Under the pieces are notes generated by a model. The model was not told the origin of the DNA. It did not search any database and worked only from the letters and a program-made list of their open reading frames with translations. From Rhynochetos jubatus (taxonomy: Eukaryota > Chordata > Aves > Eurypygiformes > Rhynochetidae), in NCBI GenBank assembly GCA_027574665.1, contig CM050652.1, positions 42,498,307-42,562,306 of the forward strand: DNA of 64,000 bases. The letters run 5' to 3'. Made by a program: the position numbers and the translations under genes. This document shows positions 48,301 through 61,400 of this stretch, piece after piece; the stretch's first letter is position 1, and every line of letters begins with the position of its first letter.

Positions 48301-51300
48301 GATGGTGTCTTTAGTTTTGTATCTCCTGAATATCAAGTGGAATTTCTGGTTTTGTGCCCAAGTTTAAAATTATCTCATATCATAAGCGTGCTCAGGAAAG
48401 TATACATGCTACATCATAAAAGCATGTTTTTTCCACTAGAGCTACAGCCTTTAGCTAAGATGCTGTACTAGACATGATCAAACACCACAGTCCAGAAGAC
48501 AGTAGTTCCATGGTGAAGTTGCAAGCAGGCTGATTTTCTTTTCTATCAAGTTGTCTCCAAACCAAGAAAGTTAACATTGTTTTTCAGTGGTGTTAATTAG
48601 CTACTTTTATCTTTGGTAGTTAATTAAAAACATGGGGAAGGGACTATTCTGGATGCCTGAAGAGAAAGAGAATTTGAGAAGACTGTCTAAATCGCAGTCC
48701 TTGTGAGGGACACGGACAACCTCAGGAAACCTCTACCTGTGGAAGAACACCATGGATGCCATGTACACACACCACAACTTCAAGGCTACAATAAACTTAG
48801 ATTCTTCTTAAACAAGATTGTTTGAGCAAATAACCACAAAGGCCCATTTTGTTATAGGCCTACACTACGTGTTTTGATTAACCCCAACAAGCAGAATTAG
48901 GCAATCTCTCATTCACAATGTATACTGCACATCGTCTTTATTCTGTCCCTGAGAGCAAGCTGACAGTTCTTTTGCTAATGTCAAAAGGACAAGCGGATGA
49001 ATGCCTGTGAGTACAGCGAGGTTGAACGGTTGAAAAGTACCTGTGAGAGGAAGGCATGGGATATATTATAGGGCTTTCTGAAGTACCAAAACATCTGTAT
49101 TACATAAGTTATTTCCTGCAGCTACTTAATTTGGACAACTTGTAGAAAAAGCTGCTTTGTGACAACTGTCTGTATTAATGAGCTATTTATATCTGATACA
49201 ATGTGGTCATTCGAGGTTGCTGGCATTCTGAATATTTTTACATTATAAGTTTACATTAGCCTGTGAGCAGTTATGAGTTTGTATCAGGAAAACTGTTGCT
49301 GTCTATTTTCAAAATCAAACATCTGTATCATTGTAACAGTCCCTTTCCATGAAGTAACACTGCATGGATGTTGCCACATGCAGTAGAGATGCTAACCCAT
49401 TAAAAAGCTCAAATCTATAAATGAAACTCAGGCTTGTTTAACAACCTGAGGAGATGAGACAGTTTTAATTTCAGAACATGTGGAAGAAATATTATGAATG
49501 TTGGCTTTTACATTTTCATAGAGGATATTTTATTTAAAAAATTCCTTCTTTGGGGAGTGAGGGTTATGGAGGAAACTAGGTCAGTTTTACCAAACTGAAA
49601 AAACCAATCAGAATCTTGATGCATTATTAAGCTGTCCTTAGGCAGTGGGAAAAAACCAGCACAGGACTGAAACACTGTTAAAAATAAATGAAGTATAATC
49701 ACCGTAAGGGTATAATATTTTAATTTAGGCTGGAATACTTTATGGAGGCCCCAGTTAAAATGCGCAAATATTACTTGCTCCAGCATTTTTTCATTTTTTG
49801 TGTGGAAAAGGGTAGTGCTCAGTTCTGACAAAATCTGTGTTGCTGTCTGAAAGCTGAACCAAGTTTTGGTCCCTGAGTTCTTGCCATACGAGGCTGTGCC
49901 TGTCCAGGAAACAACCCAACAGGGGTTACAGACGGGGGCCAGAATCTCTTTCCTTCCATCTGCACTAGCAGAAGAACACAGCAGATGTACCAGGAAATGC
50001 ATGCTGTCACATCGTCTGCACATATTGGATGGATCAGTTGAAACACTCCTGGTGCTGCTGTCAGGACACACAAGGCCTGTGTGTCCCCCCTCTTCTTCCC
50101 TCCAATGTCAATCCTGTCTGGAAACATCACTCTGACACTGTAAAGTCAATAGGAAGTTGCTTGGCACCCTCTTACAAAATAATGAAAAACAGACTTTCAT
50201 TTGCAAATAAAAATCACTTATATAAGGAACAACAAAAATATGATTGGGCCATTCAGTTTATTTCATGTCCCTTACACACTGTTCCACACTCTGCTCTAAG
50301 TCAATGGCCACTTTGATGACAATGTTACAGGTGTCTCAGAAATTGTATGCTTTGAGACAACGAACTCGAGGAAAATACTGTCCTGAAAATATTGTCTCTC
50401 TTGCTGCTTCTACTGCAGTATACTGGGATCAAAAGAAATAGCAAGACGTGTGACCAGTTAATTCCCATAAAGCTACTTGGAATTCTTAGCTCATAATTTA
50501 AAACTCTCAGACCTCGCTGCCAGTTACCTTTGAGTTCAAAACTATGCCAAGCATCGTAAGTGTTAATTTCCTTCACTTTGTTAGTGAGTCTGTATATATG
50601 CTGTTGGGGCTGCTGTATGAAAGAGCCATATTCCAAACATCAACAGGTTTGGCAAAACCTTGCCAAAATCAGCACCTGGGTGAAATATGACATAACCTCA
50701 GCCCATCATGCAACTTCTTCTCCAGTGTTCCTCTTGAGCTGAGGAGGCAGGGAGAAGGAAGGAAACTGCTGATGTTTCTTGTTATTTAAAATGAATCAAA
50801 AATGTAAACCAAGAAAAATGTAGCTTAAATGGAACTTTTAGACAGTTTTACAATGTCTTTTCTTTTCAGAAGGCACAATTAAAAAATTAAGATTGAGGAG
50901 CATTTCTCAGGAGTCTCATCAATGACTTCAGTTAAGCCAGAGCAGGGGGATACTGAGGCTCCATCAAGGCAGAAAGAGTGGTGCAGTGGCTTCCAACAAC
51001 CTGTCAGCACAAATATTCCTTGATACTTCACCTTGCTGCTGATTTCTCTCAAGAGGAAGGAGCAGGCTTGAGATGAAATGCAGCAGAGGCTATTCTGTTT
51101 ATCCTTAAGGGGTTTATATAATCAAATATGATACTGCCACATTAAACTAAAATGATAATGTGAGGAAAACAAACAGGATGCTGAGGTGCATTAGCTGTGT
51201 TCCACCAGTCACCTTCTGCAGCATATGCCACTGCAGCCGTATGCAGAGCTGAGAACATCACCTGGGCACTACTCACCAGAGAGTTTTAGTAAACATGGTA

Positions 51301-54300
51301 CAGCAATCCAGATAAACTGTGATATGAACCAGGTATGTCATTGCTTTGATTCCATTCACTACAGGACCCTTACAGCACTAAAATATTTATCTTTTATGAA
51401 AGGCACAGCTACGCAAGCAGAGCACGAATGTGAGTAGATATATAGCCATCAGCTAACTCTGAAAATTGATCTTTAATCAAAACCAATAGGAGGAAGCACT
51501 GATTAAAGAACAGTGGTATGGTCTGGCCCCAGATTCTGGGGTGCTACATCTGTGAAATCAGTGTATTTAGCTCTAGGCAGCTAAAAAAACCAAGTGACAA
51601 CAGCAGCTGTTTCAGATCTCCTGCAGTGAAGTCATGGAAGTCATAGGGACTTAATAATTGCACAGAGACTTAATAATGCCTTCTCTCAGATAATGCTTGG
51701 GCAGCTTGGTAAATTCATGTAATTGCCATTAATGAAGGCCATCTGCTGAGTGACAAGGTAATCATTCCAAAAGTTCTCATTCATGCCATCCAGGGCTTGA
51801 AAGCAACAAAATAATGCTTCAGTTGCTTATGGTAAAGTGGTAAATGGAACTTCATTGTTTTTCAAAATTCGTGTAATTTCTGGTTACATTCACCCTAAAG
51901 AATAGCACCTATTTTGACACAGTAGGGTAATTTATATTAAAAGAATATTTTCTGTGTTTACTGCTAAATTAAGCTTTTCTGCTGAACTTTCTAAATGCCT
52001 AATACAACATTAGGCAAGACAAAAGGCAGGAAGCCCATCTTTTGAAATTTGATTTGTTTTCTGCCCTAATTTACATACTTTACTAATCCTTCTCTCAACT
52101 CATCATCAGAGATGCAGTACTTGTAACCAGGAGAGGGAAAGCAAAGCTCTGTAAAACATGAGAACATTACTACTTTCCCACACCGTCACCTTTAAAGGAA
52201 GCTAAGTAATGTCCCTGCCATACAGTGATAGAGATACTCATTTACTAGAAATTTTAATCATTATTTTATGTGACTTTTCATTGCTGGGATAAAGGTAATA
52301 GAAAAAGGATGAAAAGGTACCGCAAAAGATTCTTGCAAGTACTACACAGCCCCAGGATTCAGGTAAACTGAACTGGTTCAGCTAACATTATAAACCACTC
52401 CAATATCTAAAAAAAGATAAAATGCTGAAACTTTACAGTTAGCATCCAGGAATGCAAATTTTAATGAAAAAGTACAAACCAATCCATTCATAAGCATTTG
52501 AAAATCTGCATGAATTTGGTTAATTTGCACAATTCCCTACTTGCTACATCATGACTGCTGCTACTAAATTAATGGTGCAGTAATTCTAAGTAAGCTATCT
52601 GGAATACCAGAACAAGGTATAACAAGGTATCAGATTAGCCTAAAGGAGAACTTTGCTTCCCAGCCAGTCTAATGGGGCATCATGCTAATATAACCATACT
52701 GCTTTTATGACCCGAGTTGCAAATCTGAACAGATAAATCTCACTCACTTTACTCATATGAGTTGTCCTACTGCCCTTTTGTTTACTAATTGCCTTATTAG
52801 TAAGTCCAACACATCACGTTCGCTTAATCCTGACCAACACCTCCATTTGCATGGAGGGTAAATGTGACAGTAGGGGACTTCAGATGTCAGGCTTCCTACT
52901 GAGCCTTAATCACAGTTCTGTGCTGTGAATTACAGCAGTAAGTCTTTTTGATACACACATGCTTTTTTTTTCTGAAGTTGCATCTTATAATTTAAAAATT
53001 TCAAATGCTGGACTTGCCCTGTGGAGTGAGAGACTGACTGGAATTGTATTTCTCTTCCTATAACAAATATTCAGCTCCCAGTGAAAAGAAATGCAGGTCA
53101 GGATTTGAACTCCGGTGCTGCCCTCGGTGCCAACAAAGACAGTTTGGCCTGGTGAACCTCTATTTTTATGGGAAATGGGATTCATCAGGCAGAAAACAAC
53201 GGAATTCTGCTTTCAGAGGCTAGGTCAGGGAAGTGGAGGAACAGCATTATAATGCAAATGGAACAAACAAGTCTTCAGATTCTTGAAACACAAGGAAACC
53301 AGGACTCTAAATGACTCCAACATTAAAATCCTAAATGAGTAATTTTAATAAAAGAATTATTGAGAAGTTTTGCGTGAGTCCAGCTAATATCCAGATTATT
53401 GATTTATTTATATCTATTTAGTACAACCCTTTAAAATGGAGAACAGCACTGTGCTGGGATATCTGAAGTGAACAGCTAAGGGTTCCAGGCAGCCTCCTGC
53501 CGTCACATGCACCATCACAGTAAAGTAATGAGCACAGTATCACCAGACTCAGCTTTCACCACCCAGCAGCCTTTTTCTGGTTCCCTAATATTTGCAAAGA
53601 CATACACCAGGTTTAATAATGAAAAGCACAGGTAGGCAGCTTGAGGAAATGACCAGATAATAACACATTGCATATCAGCAGCACTGGGATTCCAGCCGTT
53701 CAGATTGCTAAACCACAAAAATGAAAACTATTAATTAAAGGAAATCATTCCAATACAGTGACAAGGCTTGTTGAACTCTCCTGCCAAGCATATAGTGAAA
53801 CGTTGGGTTCAGTATTATAGAACATAATCAGATATATCTCTAGAGTAATTGGGGAGCATGCAGACCTCAGCAGAAATGCATCACTGTTCTGCCACTGCCA
53901 TTTTTTTGCCTGTAAGTCACTAGTGGTCTTTAAATGTCCAGGGTGCTCTGACCACACAATAATTTTATAGTAAGTTTAAAAGTTTTAAACTACTAAAGTA
54001 GAAACTGAATTATTTTTAAAGGCAACTTGCTGTTCCACAAACTAATTTCTTACAAAGCATGCAACAATAAAGTATTTTGTGTTGACTGCTCCTCATTTTA
54101 AGAAACGATTGTGAGTGACCTGCCCTGCAAAACTCTTCTGCGATGACCTGATATGTTGGTGGGAGCATAAGATAACAGAATGAAATAATGGTTATTTTTG
54201 TGTGTCTGGTTGCCACACCACATTTTTATAAAGACTTTCTGATCTGATTACTTTTAGTATTGTTAAATGTTTCACCACAGGTATTTACCAGACAGATTTT

Positions 54301-57300
54301 CTTTCAAATAATATCCACACAGAAAAATATTAGATTCAATCTTGAAAAGGAAAATGGAGTAGCGAAGGAAGGTTGGGAGGAAAGCAAGATACATCTGAAT
54401 TTTACATACTTAACATACAGAAATAGAAACCTTAGAATCAACCTGAAAGGAAACTTCTGCTCATCAGGAGATGCATGAGTTTAACAAGCTGTATTATTAC
54501 CCTCCTGGTGTTTCAGTACAGAATATCAGATATTGACAGCAAATGAAATTTCAATAGTCTGCTAAGGTATGCCACATTTTCTTGTTGATGATTCACTGTG
54601 ATTTGCTCAACTGTTTATTCTGTCTCCTGTGCCTACAGATCTTTAAGGTTTCTTGCCAGACCAGAAGTTCACCTTATCTTGCAGTTCTCCTAACACCCTT
54701 TTTACTGACTTACAACAATTAAAGTCACTTTATGAATTCAGGTTGCCTAGTTCTATGTTGCATGTGAATATAACTTCCCAGTAGTTCAATTATGCATTCA
54801 CTTTCACAGCCTTGCCCTTCATCTATTCCAGTAATCCCCCCGGGAATCAGGAGACTATAACAAAGCAACACCTTTGAATACATAGCAAAAAGACTTGGAA
54901 AGGTAAAGAACTTAATGGTATAATGGACAAGATCCATGCATCTTTTGCTAAGTGACAAAGCTACAGAAGGCTAATTAATCTTCATGTGGCTAGGGAGCTT
55001 TTGAAACAGGTAATTTTAAACCACAATTCCCTCCCCCCCCCCCAATTTTAATGTGAACAGACTACAGTTAACTTGTTTTCTGGTCTAGGGATCTTCAGGT
55101 GAAAAGGAAATACTGAAGCCATTACATATGTCAATTATTTCCATTATTTTCAGAGCTAAGGCATATTCTTGCCTAGTGCCAGACAGACTATTTCAGTTGG
55201 TGGTACTTATATTTAGCTAAGTGAGAACCATTAATCACCATTTCCTGACATAACATCCTAGAAAAATGCCAAAGTACTTCTATTTAAATTTCATTCACTC
55301 AGTCACTTTAAAAAGATTTTATTTCTATGGGATGTTAGTGTGGGAATTTGAACTGGTGGGTTGATTTACTAAGTAAGTACCCATAAATACAATTCATTAC
55401 AGCCTTTTAATAGATTCCTACACATTAGATTGGAATGTATGACATCTAATAAAATATCTTATTCTTTAAAAGGCTAATTGATCATAAAAGTGACCTCCTG
55501 CTTCTGTAGTTAAAGAATTCCTACTTGTAAAAGGGACAAGTCACATTCAATCAATACTGTGTGGATTGTACTTTATCTTTGATGCTTTCACCTGCACTCA
55601 GCCCAATACTGAATTTCTCTGGGACACATTTTAACAATCAAATTCACTGGATTGTTAAGTGTCCATAATTTCCTGGAATGAAAAAGAAAATTTTTATTTT
55701 CTAAAGCTTCTCCATTAGGGAGTTTATAGGACTGCAGGAGTCAGCCTTAACCTCTTTTACAAGATCTTCTGATGAAAGAAAGTTAGGCTCAGTTCTTGCA
55801 GTATAAGTGAACACACCACACTGAGGATCTGAATCTCTGCGTACATATAATAAGCAGCCTCTTCCAGAATTTGCATACTAATACAAAGCCTGCCACTGCT
55901 CCTCATCCCCTTTTGATTACTCCTACCTACCACTCACATCCAGTCTGCTCCACTGCTTTCTCCAGGAAGGCTCTTGTGTTCCAAAGAACTCCCACTTTTC
56001 ATGTTACTTCCAACTGACTGTTGTGTCTTCTAAGGTCAACAACTTTCCTCCTTTAGTCTATGTACATGCTAATAGAGGTAATTAAAAAGCTAGTTGCCAC
56101 ACACTCATGTCTTGCATGACATGTTATCGGTCTTACATGAAGGATATGCAAGAATCATCCCTGAGTCACAGAATGACCCAGCTCAGATATCCTCCAAGCC
56201 CTTGCTGCAGCACTTGGATACATCTAACAATGTAAGATGGCCAAAATATTCCATGCTTTTCTTATTAGTTTCTTTAAGAAACAGAAGGAATTGTTTTCTG
56301 CAGTTTTCCAACAACTCCAACTGGTGGAAAAAAAAAGTGTTACAGTCTAAACATTTGCCACAGGCTTAATGTAAGTAACTGAGAAGCCACGTGTTGAACA
56401 ACCTTAAGTACTAGCAATGTGTATATGTCAATTCTCCCACCCTCCCTAAATGAAAAGATTTGTTACTGGGTCTTTTATATTTGAAGATTTTTTCTAAGAA
56501 TAGATTTACATACATAGTGATGAATTGCATTAATACTTCTTTTGCGTGCAGAAATTTTGTTCACTGATGGTGATAGATAGGTTACATTATATATGTTATA
56601 TATTAAATATGTAAAGAAATAAATGCTTTTGTTTACGAAGTTCGTAGAACAGATCTAAGTGCTCAGTCATCATCACTCAATTCTTGTGTAGCAACTAGCT
56701 CCAGGCTTCTTAAAGTGACTATTATTTCGTTGTAAGAATCTAACAGTAATTACATAGTCTGTCACGTGCAGGTTGTCTTTACACAACACTCCAGAAAGAC
56801 CTTTTGTGCCACTGAGATGATTTTGTCAAAATCTGCTTTCAGTTCGCTGAACTGACAGTGCATTTATGTCATTTTCCTACTTCCTAGGCTCTGTATCTGT
56901 TTCAACAAGCTTTGTCTTTGCTTCTGCTAAGGCTATTTTCCAGTGATTAATATAAAATTGGTAAGATTTCACTGATGATGCTGCAAAGATTGAAAGCTGC
57001 CTTTCTCAATTGGAGTACCAGGCTCTGCTATCTGAAAAAAACCCAAAACAAACAACAAAACCCAACCAACTCCACAACTTTTCAATCCTCTGTGGTCAAT
57101 TAAAGAAGCATTTAGTTGGTTAAATGAAAGGATTAGTCAGAACATCAGCTTTTCAGGGTACATAGTGCCATTATTTATTGTCATGGAACACTATTCCCTT
57201 TAAAAAGCCTTGAAAACTGCCATTTAATTAAGTGGAAGACTCTCTGTTTCTCACATTGAAGAATATATTCCATAAAACAAAGGGTGTTGCATTTTGCTTA

Positions 57301-58457
57301 TTAAACTAGTATCTGTTCCTCTCTTTCTGCCTTCCAGCCACCCAGCAGTCCACTCAATCAATGCACTGCTGTTGCCTAGTTATCAGGTGTTCAATCCAGC
57401 TACCATCAAGGGAACATTAGATTTCCCATTGATTTCAGTGAGGGAGGATTGGTTCCAGGCAGTAGACAGATAAACTGAAACAGAAGTTCTTACAGATTTT
57501 CTGCTGAAAAGATGTTGCCTTCATTAGGGCATTTAGAGCTTCTTCTTTCTGGCAGGCTAATAGCTCTCACTTCAGTAGGTAAGAAGTCTGACACAATGTT
57601 GTATTAATTAATGTTTTCTGTCTAAGAAACTTCTAACAGAAGTATTTGTAATTGAACTGCTTTAAATATACTGCTCATAAACACGTAGGAAGGGGAGGGT
57701 GCTTCTTCTCTAGCTTGATTAGAAGAAAATCATCATTTATCTACTGTTGGGCAGAGCTTAGGAAGGCCCTGACCACGGCTGGCAGGGTAATGATCACAGT
57801 TCTTAGCAACCTGACAAGGATTTCTGACATGTGGAGCAAGAACCACTGGGACCTGACCACTGACTTCAACGTCAAGATTCCTGTCTGCTTCAGTTAACTT
57901 CAGTGCTTGCAGTGTTTGCCTCTCACCGCAATCTGATTTTTATCAGCACATCCCTATCACACACCTGAGCTCAAAGGAGAGGGACTTAAGCTTGAACTGC
58001 CCCAATTTGGCATGTCCCCATATCCCAGCACAGTGCTGTACAGGTTAGCACAGACCCTGAAGCAGCATGAGCAGAATACTAAAGTACTAATTAATCACCC
58101 TTTCTCCTTAGCAAGGCTAATTGCCTCAGGCTTGATGCCTCGCTGATGCAAGTGTTCTGTGTCTGCTATTCAGTAACTTCAGCATTCTGCACGGTGGCAG
58201 ACAGCTACAGACACATCTCACATCCATGATCCTTTATACAAGGTACTCCTGCTTCTCCAGCACTGAAAGGCAAATAAACTTTTCTTTACAAGAGAGGGAT
58301 GTTATTCTGAGACATAACTAAAAATCTCAATTTCCTACCTCTCTGATAGCTGTACAAAACTCACTCTGCAGCACCTTCTTTAGGGACTGTAGCTTGTGTA
58401 CTGGTACTTCTCCAGATTCTTGCAGTTTCTCCAGTAATTCAATTGCTCTTGCAACAT
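33132..58457 (-). CDS. LIN7A: LIN7A (lin-7 homolog A, Veli-1/MALS-1), four of five expected coding exons
   Basis: LIN7A is a small cytoplasmic scaffold. Its L27 domain binds the L27 domain of CASK/LIN2 or MPP proteins, and its PDZ domain binds C-terminal motifs of receptors and channels. It acts at synapses and epithelial basolateral junctions. On the minus strand the exons are 58457-58339, 41681-41610, 39246-39037 and 33344-33132, all with good AG/GT borders and compatible phases. Joined, they give 203 complete codons plus the split Asp codon at the start. The result is essentially identical to vertebrate LIN7A from [15 protein letters not shown] to QQNHMS. The missing first exon (about 27 residues in the human protein) should lie beyond 64000. 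No break or stop is seen. The gene is convergent with MYF6 and MYF5, matching the amniote gene order. Confidence 0.96.
33345..39036 (-). other. LIN7A: LIN7A intron between PDZ exon and last coding exon
   Basis: About 5.7 kb of AT-rich intron with no recognisable repeat family. It contains an AT-rich simple tract (36389-36421), T-rich tracts near 37800-37855, and a perfect 9-bp inverted repeat at 35017-35035. No other gene seen on either strand. Confidence 0.7.
36389..36421. repeat. AT-rich simple tract
   Basis: A stretch of about 33 bases composed almost only of A and T (ATATATTATATTTATATATA type). It lies within a LIN7A intron. Confidence 0.7.
39037..39246 (-). CDS. LIN7A: LIN7A coding exon with most of the PDZ domain
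   Basis: The exon is 210 bases, 70 codons, phase 0 on both sides. The acceptor is TTCTTCCCAG and the donor is GTG|GTATGT. It encodes [20 protein letters not shown] at the start, then the carboxylate-binding loop GLGF (exon residues 26-29), and ends [11 protein letters not shown]. That is the first two-thirds or more of a class I-type PDZ fold. Confidence 0.96.
39247..41609 (-). other. LIN7A: LIN7A intron between linker and PDZ exons
   Basis: About 2.4 kb, AT-rich. I see no gene, repeat family or clear regulatory structure in it. Confidence 0.7.
41610..41681 (-). CDS. LIN7A: LIN7A coding exon, end of L27 domain and linker
   Basis: The exon is 72 bases, 24 codons, phase 0 on both sides. The acceptor is ATTTTAG and the donor is AAAG|GTAGGA. 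It encodes [20 protein letters not shown] followed by ATAK, matching the L27-to-PDZ linker of LIN7 proteins. Confidence 0.95.
41682..58338 (-). other. LIN7A: Large LIN7A intron (16.7 kb)
   Basis: AT-rich intron with one short CR1 remnant (45120-45222), a perfect tandem duplication of a 10-mer (52611-52630) and small AT tracts (for example 56583-56622). A run of C lies at about 55033-55043. Open frames up to 187 codons occur on the minus strand but have no domain. No nested gene recognised. Confidence 0.65.
45120..45222 (-). mobile_element. Short CR1 LINE 3' remnant
   Basis: About 100 bases from ATCACAGACTGGCAGAAGTT through GGAGGTCATCCCGTCCAAAC to GGTTGTCCAGGACAGTATC match the reverse complement of the CR1 3' tail. 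It is old, strongly truncated, and lies inside the large LIN7A intron in minus orientation. Confidence 0.8.
58339..58457 (-). CDS. LIN7A: LIN7A coding exon with L27 domain
   Basis: The exon is 119 bases. The acceptor is a pyrimidine tract followed by ATTCAG at its high-coordinate end, and the donor is GAG|GTAGGAAA. The reading frame enters with two bases of a split Asp codon and then gives 39 residues from [12 protein letters not shown] to SEFCTAIRE. This is the core of the L27 heterodimerisation domain. It ends in phase 0. Confidence 0.95.
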
Positions 58458-61400
58458 CTGAATGGGGGAAAAAAAAAGGAATACGGATCAGTATAAACAG
58501 TGACTAATAAATGACTAAAATTAACTCTATTCCAACTAAAACCAGCACAAAGGGGCACACTGATGGTAATTTTAAATTTAAAATCAGCTTTAGAGACGCA
58601 TACTGTATTAATCTTGTGTTATACCCACCTCAGATAGATAGGCACAACACTGCTGTTCAGAGATCCAAATCCCAAAGTATGGATAAACCACACATGTACA
58701 TGTAGAACAGACACACACAATGAGGTACAGTCTTACTTGCAAACATTCTTTGGAACAAAGCTACCAGTTCAAAGCAGCTAAACCATATTAGCAGATGTAA
58801 AATATTTCTTACGTTCTGCATAAGAGAAAGTAGCACAGGAACAGTATGGGGCCTACTGAAAAGTATGGAAGAATTTAGCTGGGTCCTTATGAAAGCATCC
58901 TCAGGATAACACCACCTAAGAAAAAAATTTGATCTTTTCTTCTCATAAATTTAAATCTAAATATCAACTACTCATAAAGAAAGATCTTTGGTGGCCTGAA
59001 TTCTCCTTAAGCATCTGTGTATTGTAAAAGGAAAGATTTAAGAATTTCTGAAGAGCAGTCCAGAGGGCTTAATGAGTAGCCATATTGAGTGGTGAGTGGG
59101 AATCTGGACCAGCTGAACAGTGCCGATACCCTCACTCTCATATTTTTCCTCTTTAACACTAGTTCCTGATTTGCACAGCTATTACTAAGATACGTAGAAA
59201 AAGACAACCCATCCCATGAGATGCCCAATAATCCTTTATGGCAGGGGACACAGGGGCACAAGAAATAGTGGCTGGTCTCACGGAGGCTAGCCTAGTCAAG
59301 TGGCATACACACAGAAGTGAACTGAGCTACCTTGCAGTTTTCCTGTAAATTTGTAGTTCAACCTGGCAATGCTGTTGTCTTGACTGTGTGGTCACTGTCA
59401 CATCTTCTAGCATCTTGTGCATAGCTACCAGAGACACTACTAGCCAGTTACACCACTCTACTAAAAATAGGTCTGTATCCTAGTGATGAAATGAATGCAT
59501 AGTACTAAATGATTAAACAATATTTGAGGCATTTGAATTCTGCACTTTAACTGCACAAAAAAGAAATAAACACCCTCCCCCAACCACACAATTCCAAAAT
59601 AACTACAATGGCTAGAAGCAACCTTATATAATTCTCCTTTCTGATGACAAAGATTGTACTGTTTGTGACTGGGAGATTATGCTAATTGAAACAATTCTTA
59701 CAATCCTTGGCTTGTAGCTGTGCTATACTGACCAGATGTCATACTACAAAGACATGAGAAGTTTTCTGGAAATTGAAAAGGGGATGACAGTAAATAAACT
59801 GCAAGAGGTATAAAATCATAATAATATATTTGCATTTACAAGAAAATATTATCTAGCTGCACCAGTGTTAGGAAAAGAGAAGATGACACCTCAAAATATT
59901 TAAAATTCGATTAAAAGAAGCAGGCAGCTGGCCATCATGGTAGGCTGTGCCATAGCAGAGTAACACCCAAATAATTCTCAAGCTTTTTTTATAGGCATCT
60001 GCCAAAAGACAGCTCTAAGTATGAGGGGTAGCATGGCAGAAAGTACACAGTGTCTCTTTCAGGATGTTTCCACTTACTGGGAGCTCATGACCTTTCAGAT
60101 GCAACTAACGCTAACCCCGTCAAAGATTGCATCTGTGCTTTTGCTCCAAGCAGTGATTCAACTGCCAGTGGGCATCCAGTCCGTGTTACTAGACCACAGC
60201 TAGTCTGAAATAACCTCTCTGCACAATGCATACAATGTGGGTGTGAGGTTCTCGGAGGCATCACCACCTCTTTTGCTTTCCTGATCCGCTCCTGTTTCTA
60301 CATTCCACACTGTCTGCTGGTAGAGTCATACACAATGTCATTCAAAAGGGATCATCTGAGAGACAAGACCATGGTGTGAAGAAAAAGGTCTGGGTTAATG
60401 AAGCATGTTTGTGAGCTGCATGGACAGAGACAGCAGTTGAAGCTGTATTTGCAAATAAAAAGGGAAGAGATGATGTGGAGGTGCACCAAGATCCCTCTAA
60501 AGCACTTACTGAAGTGATGATCAGAAAGCTAAGAGGAGATCTGGGAAGTAAGTTGTCCATGGAAACCAAGAAAAAATGAGATTCTAAAAAGAAGACTATG
60601 ACTGATGGCAGCTAATACATCAAAGAGAATGGGTTTGAGATTTAAGAAGAGCTAAATGTACTCTTTAGCAGGAACCATTTCAATGAAGTGCAAAGGATTG
60701 CCAATGCAGTAAATACAATACAACATATAAACATGATTTTTAATGTTTTCAGTAATAATAATGTCACAATGATTTTCTAACAAAACTATTCAATCATTTA
60801 CCTTGGAATTTTTCTTTTAAAGTCTGTATCTGCCACCCAAGGCTTGCAGTTAGCTAAATACTAAACTTACACTCCCCGATTATTAGTACCAGTTGGTGCA
60901 AACTGGTATGTCAGACGGCACAAAGCAATTTGATCATTTATTCTGAAGACACTTCAACAGCCTACCATAATAGATCAGATAAGGCCTCTGAAATTCATGC
61001 GATACATGATAGCTATTCAGATGTTCTATATCAGACTGAGGTCTTTTCCAGTGCCAGTTCAGGTGAGTTTTGAATGGCCTTTCTCACCAGCTACACATGT
61101 AGAAGGTCAGTGTGACAGATTACAGATTGCTGTGTGCTGATGAAACTTCTAAGCACACTGAAAATTCTGTGACTCATCCTACATTTGCTATGGTCCTGAC
61201 CTAAATGATATTCAATGAAATATCTGTACTGACTGAGAAATCTGCCCTGATCCAGAAGGAAACATAAATAGCTTTAGGTGCATTAATCAGTCTAAACAAG
61301 TCAAGTATAGGTTTAAATACTTCCCTAGGGCATGTTCAGACTCTAGATCATAATTAATCACTTCTAAAGTGACGAGTGTTACAATACAAATGATAAATTC

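Noticed and set aside
49508-50071. 187-codon minus-strand open frame inside the large LIN7A intron
   Set aside because: No domain, no splice or promoter context, ordinary intronic composition. Probably chance.
56150-56230. Possible further CR1-like words (TCACAGAATGACCCAGC and following)
   Set aside because: Only a short similarity to the CR1 tail with no supporting downstream phrases. Not enough to call an element.
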